Shown: positions 1 to 12,099, counted from the stretch's first letter. The stretch: 64,000 nt of DNA from Combretum micranthum (GCA_024138025.1 JAMXBD010000819.1:186001-250000); one strand, 5' to 3'. The notes: generated by a model not told the origin, from the letters alone. Made by a program: numbers and translations.

Positions 1-25
1 TTTAGGGTACCTTCGGGGCGTGACA
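1..25 (+). mobile_element. 3' terminus of a long LTR cut by the window edge
   Basis: These bases match the 3' ends of the seven complete long solo LTRs in this window (GGTACC...CGGGGCGTGACA). The copia reading frame resumes directly after base 25, so this is a further insertion into the same copia element. The 5 bp after it are TGGGG; the matching left copy would lie outside the window. It could be a solo LTR or the end of a full element. Confidence 0.75.
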
Positions 26-567
26 TGGGGACCATTCGGACAATTCAGATTTGGGTTATAGGGGTATTTTCTCTTATAGAGGTAACCTAGACCGAGACAA
101 AGGAAGTTGTGAGATGGGTAGGTCAAGAAAAAAAGATCTTCTGCCTTATCTTCCCCAATAGAGCTAGACTCCCCCTGAAGATAAGGCCGAGAAAAAAAAG
201 ATTGAGCCTCCTAAAAAGTGATATCCATAGAGACATAAAATTTCTGTGTAGGTGGGTGATAACACTTGTAGCCTTTCTGTGTTAGAGAATACTCGACAAA
301 CACGCACTTGATTGCTCATGGATCAAGTTTACTTCAGTTGTGACTAGATAAATGAACAAAGGATGGATAACCAAAAACCTGAGAACTGAGATTATTTGTG
401 ATTCGGATATTAGGATAAAACTAAGAGAGAAGTTGGAGCAATGTTTTATTCCCTAAGTTCTGTAGGGTAAGCCGTTTATAATGTGTCCTGCAATAAGAGC
501 GGCTTCCCACCAATATGATTTTGGAACATGGCTTTGGAAGAGCAAAGCACGTGTTGTGGTGAGTAAG
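26..567 (-). pseudogene. Copia polyprotein fragment, integrase C-terminal part and linker
   Basis: The minus-strand translation gives copia-typical segments: SHVPKSYWWEA near 510-550, VFGYPSFVH near 360-385, and VFVEYSLTQKGYKCYHPP near 240-300, with YVSMD following. These are the region between the integrase core and the reverse transcriptase of Ty1/copia polyproteins. Reading frames are broken. It joins the integrase fragment at 3834 once the solo LTR at 568-3828 and one GTAAG copy are removed. No catalytic RT motif is visible because that part lies outside the window. Confidence 0.85.
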
Positions 568-3500
568 TGTAAACCCCCAAAGTTTTACGATCGGTTAAGT
601 TTAAACCCTAAAGTCAATAAAACCCTAGTCAGACGCAACGTTAAGTTCGGCAATCCTGTGTTCGTAACCTTAAGTGAGCAAGCAAAATATTAGTATGTAT
701 AATAGTTTGTAATAGCATAAGAGAGTTTAAAAATATCATATTAGCTAAACCGTAACTCGTTTTGAACCCGATCAGATATAGTTTTCAAAAAACGTGTCCT
801 GAGACTCGAAATAGTAAAAATATTCTGGATATACCGTTAGACTCATAAAAATATAAGGTTTCTAAAAATATCAGTTTTATAATTTTTTGGTAACTAAAAA
901 TATCAGATATTGTATTTATACGCGTATTTTCTTACTACCGGTACTTTATTAGTCGCATCTACTTTATATTACACTATTCTTTATTATTCTACACTATTCA
1001 CCTATCTCTACTTTTCCTTACAACCTATTCTTACTACCTATGCATCTATTTTCTTACAATTTTCATTTCCAATGCAGCTTTACATCTCTCACATATCACT
1101 TTTCATTAACAAAAATACAAAAAAATTAAAATCTCTCTCTCTCTTCTCTCCAAGATTACGTCGGCCCCCTCCCCTCTTTCAGTCATATTATTTTAATTTT
1201 CACTTATTTATTTAACACAATTTACCCTTCACTTTTTCCTATAAATACCACCCCTCTCTTCCATTTCTTTCACAGCGTTCTTACACTACCACTACTATCC
1301 TAAAATCTCTCCAAAGTTCTCTCAAAGTTTCTCTAGTTTTTCTTCTTTATAGGTAATACTCCCTTAAGTTTCCTTATGTTCATTTGCTTAGTATGAGCAT
1401 AGTGTATGCTTTCTAACCTATGGAGGTTAGGAAAGCAACAATATGTTCATACTTTGTTCTTATTCATAAATCTATCTTCCTTTATGTTGTTCTTATGTAT
1501 ATCTAAATAAATATATCTATGTAGTTATATATATCTTTTAGAGCATATAAGCTCACTTGTCATTGCGATTTATTTATTTTCATTGCAATTTATTTACTTT
1601 TCTTGCAATTTATTTACTTTCAAGTCATTTTAAGACTAGTCTTTCTAGTTTTAGACTTGTCCTTATCAAGTCAAAATAATTTTTTTTTTTTTCTTTTGAG
1701 ACTAGTCTATTCTTAGTTCCGGGAAGTCGTTATGAAAGAATAAAATTCTATCACTAAATAAATGTTTTTCCAAAGGCTTAGAAAAAATGTTTACAAATAA
1801 ATTCCTTTTAAAAAGTTTACATAAGCTCATTATGAAATTTCAAACTATTGATAAAGAAGTTTCTTCAAAGTCTAAAGATGCTTTCTTTTCAAATAACAAC
1901 ATAAAAACTCTTGATATATAGATAATAACTTCATACTTTTTTACCAACTTTTTAAAACTAAAGGCTAAATAAGTTTTCAAGAAAATCAACTTACAAGTCT
2001 TAAGAAACCTACTTAAAAAAAAAATGAAATTTGTCAACAATCTAAGAAAATAAATTTTCAAGGAATAAACTCATTTAATACTACTAAAGAAAACTTTTTG
2101 AAACTTTAAAATAGAATTGGTAGGCAACTTAAAAAGACCAAACTTTATTTTTAACTCACTTTGATAAACTAAAGAATCAAAATATGGAATATTAGATTTT
2201 GACCATCCAAAAATTTATAAGTTACTTCAACCACAAAATAAAGATTAACAAATCTAATTTTCCAAAACCTAGAAAAGGTTGTTTTAAGGAAATTAATTAA
2301 ATAAGACAACACCTATAGCATCATGCACAAATTATGAGTCTATTTATATACTCAGGGAATTCTTTTCAAGTATATACATATTTGAGTTTTACTTAAACAA
2401 GCTTTGGTAAAGGAAGGATTAGAAAATGTTGTTTTTCAAGAAGGGAATTTTTGTGGTGGATCTGTACCCCTCTATAGACCCAAATGACCTTTTATAGCAA
2501 AAATAACCTTAGAAATGGATATATCTTTTCGAGTAGGTAGAAAACAACATATAATATATGAAATTCTAAGTTAAAATGAGCAAGTTATAACCATTTTAAG
2601 TTGGAACTTCCTTCAATCCAGTTTTTATCGCAATTTAGAGATAGTCTTAGAATATTTAAAGTAGAAATTCTATGAAAGACTCATTTTGGGTATTTCATCT
2701 TATTTAGGTGAAGAAGGAACCGATATCGTATTCTCGGAAGATTATTTCGACTAGGAGAGATCTTTATGGAGTGAGTTAATCCCTTACTAATTCCATTTCC
2801 TTGAATGTGTTTGTAAGTAGTGGCACCAGATATTAAGGAAAGATAAATGGATAAATGATTGTGTGAATGAATTGAATGAAGTGGTTGTTGAATAGAAAGC
2901 TAAGTATATCGAAAGAGGAATTGATAAATAATTTATGTTTTCTTGCAATGGTATGATGAATATTTTTTAGTCACTTATAACTTGAAATTGACAATAATTG
3001 GATAGAAAAATGTTAAAAATAATTTATGCATGACATATTGTGAGTTACATTTATTTTTCGCTACTATTCTTCGCGTTGGGAAACAAAGAGTTGTAGTGGT
3101 AGCTAGTAGTAGCCGGAAAGTCTAAATAAGCAAGTAGGAGCCGATAAGTGTGCAAACATTGATGGTCATATGGGCCGGTAACCACCAAACCCCTGACATG
3201 GAGGGCATAAAATCCATGCTACACATGGTTTCCGGTTAATAGTATGTATCTTGATTTCTCATGTGATTTTTGCATTCACATATGATTGTCTAAAATACTT
3301 GTATGTTTTGTAGAAATGCTTTAAAGAAGGAGTTATCTCACTAAGCTAGCTTTGCTTATACCCTTATAGCTTTTTATTATAGTTTGATTACTTGTGGTTG
3401 GCACCAAAGAGCCATTTTTGTCAGGTATGAGCTAAAGTTACTAGGAGTTTTTGGAAGAAGTTTACACATTTAGTTTTTTTTTTTTTTTTTTTTGGTGTAG

Positions 3501-3828
3501 ACTTCTAAGAAAAATCTCTATAGAAAACTTTTGTTATATTCTTATATGTTTTCAAGATGGCCTAGATTAGTAAGGCTTTTGGGACGGGGGAATGCCCCTA
3601 AGAAGTTGTAAGAATCTTTATCTTAATGATTATTAAATTTTTACATTTATAAGTTCTTGCATGCTTTTATTATCTGATTAACGTAACACCCCCTTGAGTC
3701 TCCTACTATGTTGAAAGCATGCTATGCACGTGATATCGAAGCTCCTGCATGACTAAGATTGTCATTCATTAGCTTTAGAGTTATGTGTGGTGGACTGCCA
3801 CATTTAGGGTACGTACCGAGACGTGACA
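568..3828 (+). mobile_element. Long solo LTR, copy 2 (target duplication GTAAG)
   Basis: The element starts TGTAAACCCCC and ends GAGACGTGACA, with GTAAG at 563-567 and 3829-3833. Removing it and one GTAAG restores the copia integrase order. Length is 3261 bp, one of the shorter copies. It contains a TATA box at 1240, a donor-like GT at 1353, palindromic GACTAGTC motifs at 1634-1710, the conserved block at about 2508-2611 and the CTCACTAAGCTAG hairpin motif at 3337. No coding capacity is seen. A long-LTR Ty3/gypsy (Tekay/Del-like) source is an inference from length, termini and 5-bp duplication. Confidence 0.93.
1240..1247 (+). promoter_or_regulatory. TATA box of long LTR copy 2
   Basis: TATAAATA lies 79 bp after a TCGGCCCC box (1161), followed by a pyrimidine-rich start region and a TATAG/GTAATA donor-like site at 1353. 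The same arrangement recurs in all seven complete copies. Confidence 0.65.
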
Positions 3829-3833
3829 GTAAG

Positions 3834-4962
3834 TGACCATTCTTCTCTTAGCTACCCCATTTTGTTGGGGAGTATCTAAACAAGAGGCCTATAAATTATC
3901 CTTTCTTGCAGGAAATATGGTAAAAGGACTTGGTTAAAATAATCCATGGCATTATCGAATCTGAACCTTTTTATTTTGACACCAAATTGATTACGTATCA
4001 TGGTAATGAAGTTTGGAAGTATAATGGTCAAATTAGATTTATGTTTGAGAAGAAAAATCCTTAAGACTTTAGTATGATCGTCTATAAAAGAAAAAAACCA
4101 CTGAGCTCCTATAACATTGGGAATTCTAGATGGTCCCCATATATTAGAGTGAATTAAGTAAAAATGTAGAGAACTTCTATTATTACTTATTGGAAAAGAG
4201 ACCCTTTTATGTTTGGCAAATTCACATACAGCACAATGAAGGTCTTCGACATTAATATTCTTAAACAAAGAAGGGAACATTATCTTTAAAATAGTAAATG
4301 AAGGATAACCAAAACCAAAATGTTGATGCCAAATGATATCATTATTTGAAGCAGAAAAACAAGACTCTGAGGAGACATGCTTGACAGTTGGTGTGTTTAT
4401 GGTTGATGCATCAAGATAACAGAAACTGCCTTTTTCCTTAGCAACTCCTATCCTGTTCCCTAAAACTTGATCTTGAAATTCATAATGAGAGGGATAAAAT
4501 AAGACATTACAATTCAAATCGTGGGTTAATTTATGAATAGATAGAAGATTAGTAGATAATTTTGGGACATGAAGTACATCCTTTATCAACAAGGTTGGAC
4601 TCAATTGAAAATGTCTAACATCGGCCACTGTGGTGACTAAGCCATTAGCAACAACAATTTTTCTATTGCTAGGACTAAGGTGAATAGGCTGTATAGTAAA
4701 TTGATTAAGGTATCATGTGGTCTATGGCTCTTAAGTCAACAATCCAATTATCTTGTATAAATCAATCTGAGGCATGTAATCCATGAGAAAGGGACTTACC
4801 GAAGAGTCCTAATGAGCAAGAGTCACTGGGCTTTCCAAAAGATCTCAACAACTTTTGAAGCTTCTCTATCTCGGCTTGGTTTAATTGGCTAGGGTAGTTT
4901 TTCCACTCAGTTTAATTGGTTAGGAATGATGGGTGGCCTTGATTTCAGACATGATTCTCACT
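3834..4962 (-). pseudogene. Copia polyprotein fragment, protease remnant to integrase
   Basis: On the minus strand, 4628-3876 is a 250-residue open segment carrying the GAG-pre-integrase zinc motif (WHQHFGFGYP near residue 100; CAVCEFAKHKR near residue 133) and the integrase core start (FSFIDDHTK, then FRFDNAMDYF with the second catalytic Asp). Upstream, 4628-4962 holds a decayed protease whose active-site motif reads DLRAIDHM where copia enzymes have DSGATDHM, so the catalytic Asp is followed by two changed residues. After 3876 the frame shifts into CLDTPQQNGVA-like sequence, which would contain the third catalytic residue region. The fragment is bounded by two solo LTR insertions. It is dead as an enzyme. 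Confidence 0.9.
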
Positions 4963-4967
4963 ATTTC

Positions 4968-7900
4968 TGTCACGCTCCAAAGGGTACCCTAAACGTGGCA
5001 GTTCGCCACATACGGTATTAAAACTTAATAATGACTTTCTGAAGTCATGCGAAAGTTTCCAAGACCATATGTAAGGCGTCTATCACAATAATAGGAGACA
5101 CCGGTGGGATGTATAGTTCGAGATAGTATATACAACATACAAGAATCTAAATAATCATCCAATTTATCATTAAGAGAATAAAATCCGTACATCATCTTAG
5201 GGTTTTTCCCCTATAACTCTCCAAACAATCATAATATCAACTTAATCTTTCTCACAACAAAATAATAGTAACATCATAAGGCATTGAAGGATAATAAACC
5301 TAAGGTCTTCAAAAGATTTCCAGAAGCTTCTTAAATCATAATTCCACCCAGGTATATGTAGTCCTTTGTTCATGAAAGATATTGGTCTTGTACAACAAAG
5401 GTCTATCAGAGTATAAGTATAACTAGCTTAGTGAGAATATTCCTAAATCAACATACTTGTATAAATAATTTCAATCAAGTTATTAAACAAGCATATGAAT
5501 GCATCAAGCAAGAGATCAAGCAATACATATGATCTACCGGAAATCATATGTTTGAATGGATTTACCCCTCCATTCAGGGTTAGGTGTTCCACGCTCTTTA
5601 AAACCCATCATTAAATCCAACTCATGTAGTTTATTTCAGGCGCCTACTCACCCATCTCAAATAGTTCTTTCAGGCTCCTAATCGCCCATTTTGCAAATTT
5701 CTGGCTATTGCACACCCGGCTACTATACTCTTATCCCATCGAAAATAGCAGCTCATGCAATGAAACTAACTACGTGATATGCATGAATCAATTAATATAA
5801 TTCATAGTATGATTAGTGTAATTTAAAGGTGATCACAGAATTTGCACACATTCCAACAGAATAATAGTAAAACATAAGTTAATTAACAACGATTCATGCC
5901 TCGGTATGCTTAACATTCTTTCAACCAATATTATCATACATAATTCATTTTCATCTTTTCCTACTACTTCTAGTGCCTCTAGCTACAAGCACAACCAAGT
6001 ACGTAAAAGGTAGGAAATAATCTCACTTGGCCATGAGGATCTATCTTTCTTATGGATGAGTCGATCGATAAATCCACTAATCAAAATAATCCTCCAGGCA
6101 TGAATACTCCTCCTCGGGATCACCTAATCAAGAAGAATACCCATAATGAGTACTTCTTATTGATTCTATGGTACTTATCAAAAACAATGTCATAAGATCG
6201 TTAAAATTCGTATAGAAGGTAATTCCAACTTAAAATGGACATAACTTGGTCATTTTAACTCGGAATTGTGCTTATAATATATCGTTTTCTACCTACTCGA
6301 AAAGATCTATCCATTTCTAAGGTTATTTTTGTCATGAAAAGCCATTTGGGTTGGAAAATACTATGGTACAGAATAATTACGATTTTATAGTTTTCAAAAC
6401 AAGATTTTTCCAAACTTTACTTTACTCAAAAATCTTTAAGCAAAATATATGTATATATTTATAGTTGAAAAATCCTTTGATCATATATTTATACTCATAT
6501 TGTATGCATGATTTTTGTAGTGTTGTCTCAATATTGATATTTCATAAACAATTTGTCTTTTGATGGTTTTAAAAGAAAACACTTTCAAGAATTTCTCCTT
6601 TTTGATTTGTTAGAAAGAAAACAAAAAAATATATTTGAGTTGTTATGAGTAAATGTTTTATTATTATTTCACTTTCCCACTTTTCAAAGGTAAATCCATT
6701 TTCAAAAATTTTGGTTCTTTAATTATCTACTAACTTTATTTCTAGTGATTAAAAATAAGCTTTTCAAAATATTCTTTAAGTTTAAATATTTGAAGTTGTG
6801 TTAAATGTATGTTTTCCTCTTATTTTTATATCTTTTCTCTTCTTTAAAAAAATAAGTTTACCCTTAAACTTCACTTACTTGTCAAATTTTATTTTTCTAA
6901 GTTGGTTTTCCAAATAGTGAGTTGATTTTATCTTGATTTGAAAAACTTGTTTTATTCTTAATATTTGTCAAGGGATAGAATAATTCTTTTAGACAATTTT
7001 ATAAGAAAAACTTTCTTCATAAAGAATTGTTAACATTAGAACTTTAGTAAAATTTCATTCTAATTTTGAAAAGATAATAAAATTGAAGTTTTGAAGATGT
7101 TTTCATAGTATGTGATTTTCAAAGTTTATAATGAATCTCTTTAAGTCTTATAAAAAGATATGGTTGAGTTAAAATCTCAAGTTCAAGATTAAAATTTTAT
7201 CTTTATGGAGTATTAAGTTTGGTTTATAAAAGAAAAGAATTCTTTTTATTATTTTTAAGAAATCTACATTACTAGTTTCTTCTAGAAATTATGATTAGCT
7301 TACCTTATGAAAAGAGTTTGAAAATAAAGCTTAGATATCTTGTTAAAAATTCCTTTTGTTAAGAAATCTAATTTATTTTTCTTTATTTGAGAAAGAACCA
7401 ATTTTTATTATTTTTTTACTTAAGACAACCATATTCTAATCATGCATGAATATGATTATGTAGCCATGTAAAAATAAAGATAATATATAATAAGATAGAA
7501 GGAAAAACTTGTAAGTAAATAAACATAATAAAATAGTCAAGCATTGGGAACCTTAACTTCATCAAGGCATCCCGATCATGTATTGGGAGTCTTAGCTTCA
7601 TCAAGGTAACCCAGGACTAAGAATAGACTAGTCCCAAAAGAAAAGAAAAGAAAAGAAAAGAAAGAAATTTGTTTTGACTTGATATGGACAAGTCTAAGAC
7701 TAGAAAGACTAGTCTTAATAAATTGCATAAAACAAGTAAATAAATAAATTGCAAGACATTAAAATAAAAAAATAAATAACAAATGAGCTTATATGCTCCA
7801 AATAAATATATATACATAGTATACATAATATTATATAAGTTAGATTAGAGCAAAAATAATAACAATAATATCAACAACATAATAACATAATGTAAACTAT

Positions 7901-9118
7901 GAACATGAAAAAAAAACAGAACATGAACAAAAACAAAATATGAACATATTGTTGCTTCTTTAACTCATATGAGTCTAAAAAACATATACTAAGCTCATGC
8001 TAAGTTGTATGAACATGATAAAGAATGTAGGTAGGATTTTTACTTAAGGTTTAATGGAAGGTTTGAAAAGAGATGAATGGGTAGTATGTTTTTGTTGCTT
8101 TTCTTGAAGAATAGAAATTGGTAGAGAGTGTTTTGAGAGAGATTTGTTGGAGAGAGGTTTTGAGAAAGTATTTTCGTAGAGTTTTGTTATGTAAAATGGA
8201 TGTGTGAAAGAATGAAGGAAGAAGGAGGTATTTATAGAATTTTTGGAGTGAATTTTGGATGTAATAAAATAAATTGAAAAGAAATTATTGTAGAGAAAAA
8301 GAGAGCGGGCCGGCGCACATAATGGAGGAAGAGAGAGAATTTTTGCTTGTTTTGTTATTTTTTGTAAAGAAAAGAAATAAAGTGTAAAGTTTGATGTGAA
8401 TAAAGTTGTATTGGTAATGTAAAAAGTAAGAAAATAAGTATGTAGGTAGTAAGAAATAGGCGTAAGAAAAAGTAGAGATAGTGAAATAGTAATGAATAGT
8501 AGGAATAGTACTATGAATAGTAGACTGGACATATAAAATACCGGTAGTAATAAAAATACGCGTAAATGAGCTATATCTGTTATTTTTAGTTACCAAAAAA
8601 TTCTAAACTAATATTTTTGAAATCCTCGTTTAATTTCGAGTCTTTTGGTGTTATTGGAATATTTTTAATATTCCGAGCTCTGAGACATGCTTTTCAAGAA
8701 CTTATCCCATTCGAGTCCAAAGGACACTCGAAATTCGCTAATCTGATATTTTTATGTTACCTTATATTATTACAAACTATTCTAAGCCATTAACTTAATT
8801 TCGTTTTCTAGGGTTTGAGAATGCGGGATTGCCGGAGTTGAAATTGCTTGATTGCCTTGGTCATTGTTGACTTTTGAATTTCTGGTTTGACTAGGTTGGG
8901 GTTTAATCCAACTTTACCCTAGAAATTGAGGGGTTTAACTTAGGGATCGGATAGGTCGATCTTTTCATGTTTGGATTTTTATGCTAAAAGATTAACGAAT
9001 CTTCTCTTATGAAATCCCATGATCGAAATTGTTTAAGGTTCGATCTTAACTTGAGTCAAACTTTAGGGTTTCGATTCGATATTCCAAAACCATCCTCAAA
9101 AAATTCGGGGGCTTTACA
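4968..9118 (-). mobile_element. Long solo LTR, copy 3 (target duplication ATTTC)
   Basis: On the plus strand it runs from TGTCACGCTCC to GGGGGCTTTACA, the reverse complement of the family termini. ATTTC flanks it at 4963-4967 and 9119-9123. Length is 4151 bp. On its sense strand it has TATAAATA (8236-8229), GGGCCGGCGC (8307-8316), palindromes ACCGGT and ACGCGT near 8540-8565, a GT donor-like site at 8043, the conserved block at about 6215-6330 and the hairpin motif at 5411-5436. It lies between the copia protease remnant and the copia leader. No internal retrotransposon domain is present. Confidence 0.93.
8229..8236 (-). promoter_or_regulatory. TATA box of long LTR copy 3
   Basis: On the minus strand this reads TATAAATA followed by CC. 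It lies about 78 bp downstream of GGGCCGGCGC at 8307-8316. Palindromes ACCGGT and ACGCGT lie about 310-335 bp further upstream. Confidence 0.65.
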
Positions 9119-9300
9119 ATTTCATAGAGAAATAATCGAAAAAAGAAATGGCAATAAGGCTAAAGAGATAAAAACAAGAACAATAACAATGACGGGGATC
9201 ACAAAAAAAAAATAACAATGGCAATGAAGATCGGATAAGAATAGTAATGGTGATGAAGGCTAAAGAAACAATTGAAACTTAGAAAAGACAGCTGCCTAGG

Positions 9301-9312
9301 GCTTTGATACCA
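9301..9312 (-). other. Primer-binding site, tRNA-Met type, of the copia element
   Basis: The minus strand reads TGGTATCAAAGC, one base from the common plant initiator tRNA-Met site TGGTATCAGAGC. It directly abuts the LTR end at 9313, which fixes that boundary. Confidence 0.8.
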
Positions 9313-9548
9313 TGACAAAATGACAAATTTGTAAAATGATTTTCTTATTATTTTTTTCATTCATATTTAAGTGGAATATATATACAAGACTCGATGAGTT
9401 ATTTTAGGAAACAAGATCTCCTAATAAATGTTAATAACTATTGTACAATAATAAAAAACTTTACTACAACAAAGGTTGTTGGTCAATATTCTTAAAACAA
9501 AGGTCGTCGGTGAACAATCGACATTCCTAAAACAAAAGCTATTGGTCA
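9313..9548 (-). mobile_element. 5' LTR of the copia element
   Basis: This 236-bp segment has TGAC...GTCA ends and the primer site next to it. It contains short direct repeats of about 30 bp (AAAACAAAGGT... at 9430-9548). The far boundary is set by the return of Tat RT sequence at 9549 and by the terminal CA, so it is less certain than the primer side. The other LTR is outside the window. Confidence 0.65.
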
Positions 9549-9695
9549 ACGAAGTTAAACCCCAAAAAATGCACTTTTGGAGTAACATCCAGAAAAGTCT
9601 TAGGATTATGGTTAGCTGATAAGGAATTGAAATCGACCTAGACAAAGTCAAGGCAATAGTGGATTTACCTCCTCCAAAGACACTAAAAGAAGTTA
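9549..9695 (+). pseudogene. Tat reverse transcriptase, C-terminal fragment
   Basis: The plus-strand translation includes KLNPKKCTFG and, in shifted frames, a segment matching the end of gypsy RT and the start of the linker (KTLKEV). The fragment stops at the Athila LTR/tRNA insertion, and its frame resumes at 11499 as KGILGRLNYIAWF. The upstream RT palm with the YxDD box is missing because copia inserted here. Confidence 0.8.
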
Positions 9696-9756
9696 GTGGT
9701 GAGTATTCCCGCCTATCACGCGAGTGACCTAGGTTCGATCCCCGATAGCAGTGCCA
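9694..9756 (+). other. Partial tRNA-Asp-like sequence, retained primer copy
   Basis: About 63 nt match plant tRNA-Asp from the A box (TAGTGGTGAGTATTCCCGCC) through the B box (GGTTCGATCC) to the 3' end. They include CCA at 9754-9756, which plant tRNA genes do not encode. The first 9-10 nt of the tRNA are absent. The anticodon position reads ATC where tRNA-Asp has GTC, and most differences are C/T or G/A, as expected from CpG decay. It abuts a 6-nt spacer and an Athila-type LTR whose primer is tRNA-Asp. It is not a working tRNA gene because the 5' acceptor strand is missing. Confidence 0.8.
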
Positions 9757-11498
9757 GAAAATTGCTTGGTTTATTTGATTAGTTTCAGTTGAGTTCATAC
9801 TGGTCATTGACTGAGTTTTTCAAATTTATAAATGTTTTCTAAATCATTTTCAATAACTATAGTCTCATAGGGCAAGCGTACCCATAAGATGTAGCATAGA
9901 TAGTGATTTAGGTCGATCCCAAGGGAATGATTGGCAGCTAGTGTACTTTTAACCTCACCCATTGTCTAGCCAAAGAAAGATTTAGAAAATCAAAATGAAA
10001 AAGAAACCATCCTAACTTAGGCGTACTCTGAAACAGTAGCTTGGGGTTACTTCACCAATTCCTTATCAAAATGATTTCTTAAAAGACAATGAACTTCTTA
10101 AAAGTTGTTTGAATTGTGTGTTTATACCGTCAGATTCTCTAATTTAGACCAAAGATTCTTTCGAAGTTAGTAGTTCTAAATCTAGCTGAAACCAGTAATC
10201 TAAAATTCCAATTAGAGCCACATAAAGAATAGGAATCCGTAGTTTCAAAAAAAAAAAAAACAACTCAATGAATTTTTAAAACAAGTTATAGAAAGTCTTC
10301 ACCTATTCTTCGGCAAGAAGCAGTTAGGATCAACTCCATTGGCATCCATAGATCTATTCAATTGAATGATCTCTCGATCTATCCAATTGAAATCAATTGT
10401 AGATCTAAAAGAGTGCACCACTCCTTTAAAAACCATAAGTTCAAGTTCAGATCACTAATTACAAACACGCAATCACATTAACTGGAAAGTGCGTTTGAAA
10501 TTAATTAAATCAGGAATTAGATTTGTAATCGCTAAGCTGTAGGAGTTTATTTCTCCATGGATTTATCAAAATAAGCACGAATTAAAAGAAATAAATTATA
10601 TTCGAAAGATTAATCAATTAATTACTCAGAAATTCATAGAAATTACAAACATTGGGTTAAATTGATTTTACCTAGAAAATAGAAGAAATTCTCAAGTAAG
10701 AAGAAAGGGAAATTCTTTCACCCAAGAATCCTTTAAAAAACTATTCTACATTGAAATGCTAATTTACACTGTTGGTACATACATTACAACGCATGCTTGC
10801 CTATTTATTTATAGGCTACTGGGCACAGAAAGCATGACCTACTCTATTGACACGTGGTAGATTCTTTCTAACAGAATTTGTGATAACTTTTTACGCGTGC
10901 ATATGATATGTGAAACATGTTTGCCAAGGGTCGCGTGTGATATGTTGGTCAAGGCTTGTATAAAGCAAAATCAGGCCCAATTTCAAGAATTGCTAAAATA
11001 GACTATGCATTTTTTTCCATTGCTCTATCGAGGGTAAAATTGAGAAAGTAGAGGCTCGTATTGCTAAGGCTCGAGACAATTCTGATGAAGAATTAGTTTG
11101 TAAAAGCACTCGTCAAGGGTCGGATTTGAGGCTTGATTTTGAGGCTCGACAATGTATTTTCTCTAGAATGATGCTCGATCACTTTGACTGAAGTTGAGGG
11201 TCATGTCGAGGGCTCTCAGTTAAGGCTCTATAGACCAATTTTTTTTTTTTTTTTGTTTTTCTTCCTTTGTTTGGCCTCGGCTATGACTTTACAGGGCTCA
11301 ACTTCTACAATCTTGACTTTATTTGTTGTTTTTGCTCCAAATCTGATTTAAAACACTCTGATTATTTCTCATTGGATTCTAAGAGCTTCAAAACAACATT
11401 ATTTATCAAAAACATAAGTTTTATAGGATTATATCGAAAATTCTTAGTAAAATGAGTTCAAAATCCTATGAAAAATATAGAGTAAAAAAGACTTATCA
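9696..11498 (-). mobile_element. Athila-type LTR joined to its tRNA primer copy
   Basis: On the minus strand an LTR of about 1.74 kb begins TGATAAGTC at 11498, as Athila LTRs do, and ends near 9763 with CCAAGCA. The spacer ATTTTC and a primer site TGGCACTGCTATCGGGGATC follow, and the tRNA match continues far beyond a normal 18-nt site. A TATA box (reverse TATTTATA) lies at 10806-10813. Deleting 9696-11498 rejoins the Tat frame exactly (GAAGTTA with AAGGCATT), with no target duplication. No internal coding region follows the LTR. Confidence 0.75.
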
Positions 11499-12070
11499 AA
11501 GGCATTTTGGGAAGATTAAATTACATTGCTTGGTTTTTTTCTCAATTGACTGATAAGTGCCTCTATTCAAGTTACTAAAAAAGAATGCCAAGATATAATG
11601 GGATGAAGAGTGTGAAGCTGCGTTTAATGAAATCCAGTTGTACTTAATGAATCCGCCAGTGTTGGTAACTCAAACACCAGGATAGCCTTTATCCTTATAC
11701 TAAACACTTCTCCCTAAATCCATGGGATGTGTGCTATGGCAGAGAGATTAAGACAGAAAAGAAAAGGTTGTCTACTATCTAAGTAAAAAGTTCACAGATG
11801 AAGAACAAAAATGCTCGGAAGTCGAAAGGACTTATTATGCCTAGGTTCGGATCATTCATAAACTTAGATAATATACACTCTATTACTCAATCGAACTCTT
11901 CACAAAGCATGGCCCTTTAAGGTATCCAGTGGACAAATTGACTCTAATCAGAAAGATTTCTAAGTGGCAAATGTTACTTTCTGAGTTCGAAATTACCTAC
12001 GTGAAATAGAATTCAATTAAGGGACAAGCCTTCGCCAATTAGCTCGCTGAAAGTCTAATTGATGATGTAA
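11499..12070 (+). pseudogene. Tat reverse transcriptase/RNase H fragment
   Basis: The translation shows GRLNYIAWFFSQLTDKC, then WDEECEAAFNEIQLYLMNPP, then KVVYYLSKKFTDEEQKCSEV and SKWQMLLSEFEITYVK. This is the RT-RNase H connection and the retroviral-type RNase H of Tat/Athila elements. Several in-frame stops (for example in the segments after QTPG and after SYVK-like positions) and frameshifts break it. It continues the fragment at 9549-9695. Confidence 0.88.
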
Positions 12071-12099
12071 AATCCAGAGAACAAGCTCAATTCTTTGAT

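Larger units (their letters stand above)
26..9548 (-). mobile_element. Degenerate Ty1/copia retrotransposon, target of nested insertions
   Basis: Read on the minus strand the order is 5' LTR (9313-9548), tRNA-Met-type primer site (9301-9312), a short leader or gag remnant (9124-9300), protease remnant and GAG-pre-integrase/integrase (3834-4962), then the end of integrase (26-567). The reverse transcriptase and 3' LTR would lie left of the window. Only about 370 bp separate the primer site from the protease, so gag is essentially deleted and the copy is non-autonomous. Three long LTRs interrupt it, ending at 25 and occupying 568-3828 and 4968-9118. The right end lies inside the RT of a Tat-type element, so copia inserted into Tat. 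The 5 bp after the right end are ACGAA. Confidence 0.85.

Noticed and set aside
910..1215. Open reading frame of about 100 codons, with similar ones at 8532-8044 minus, 22900-23345 and 48321-48833
   Set aside because: These lie over the TATA and pyrimidine-rich leader of the long LTRs. Most lack a good ATG, composition is low-complexity (Leu, Phe, Ser, Tyr), and the frame is not kept between copies.
9694..9756. A functional tRNA-Asp gene
   Set aside because: The first 9-10 nt of the tRNA, including most of the 5' acceptor strand, are missing, CCA is encoded, and the sequence abuts an LTR at the primer-site position.
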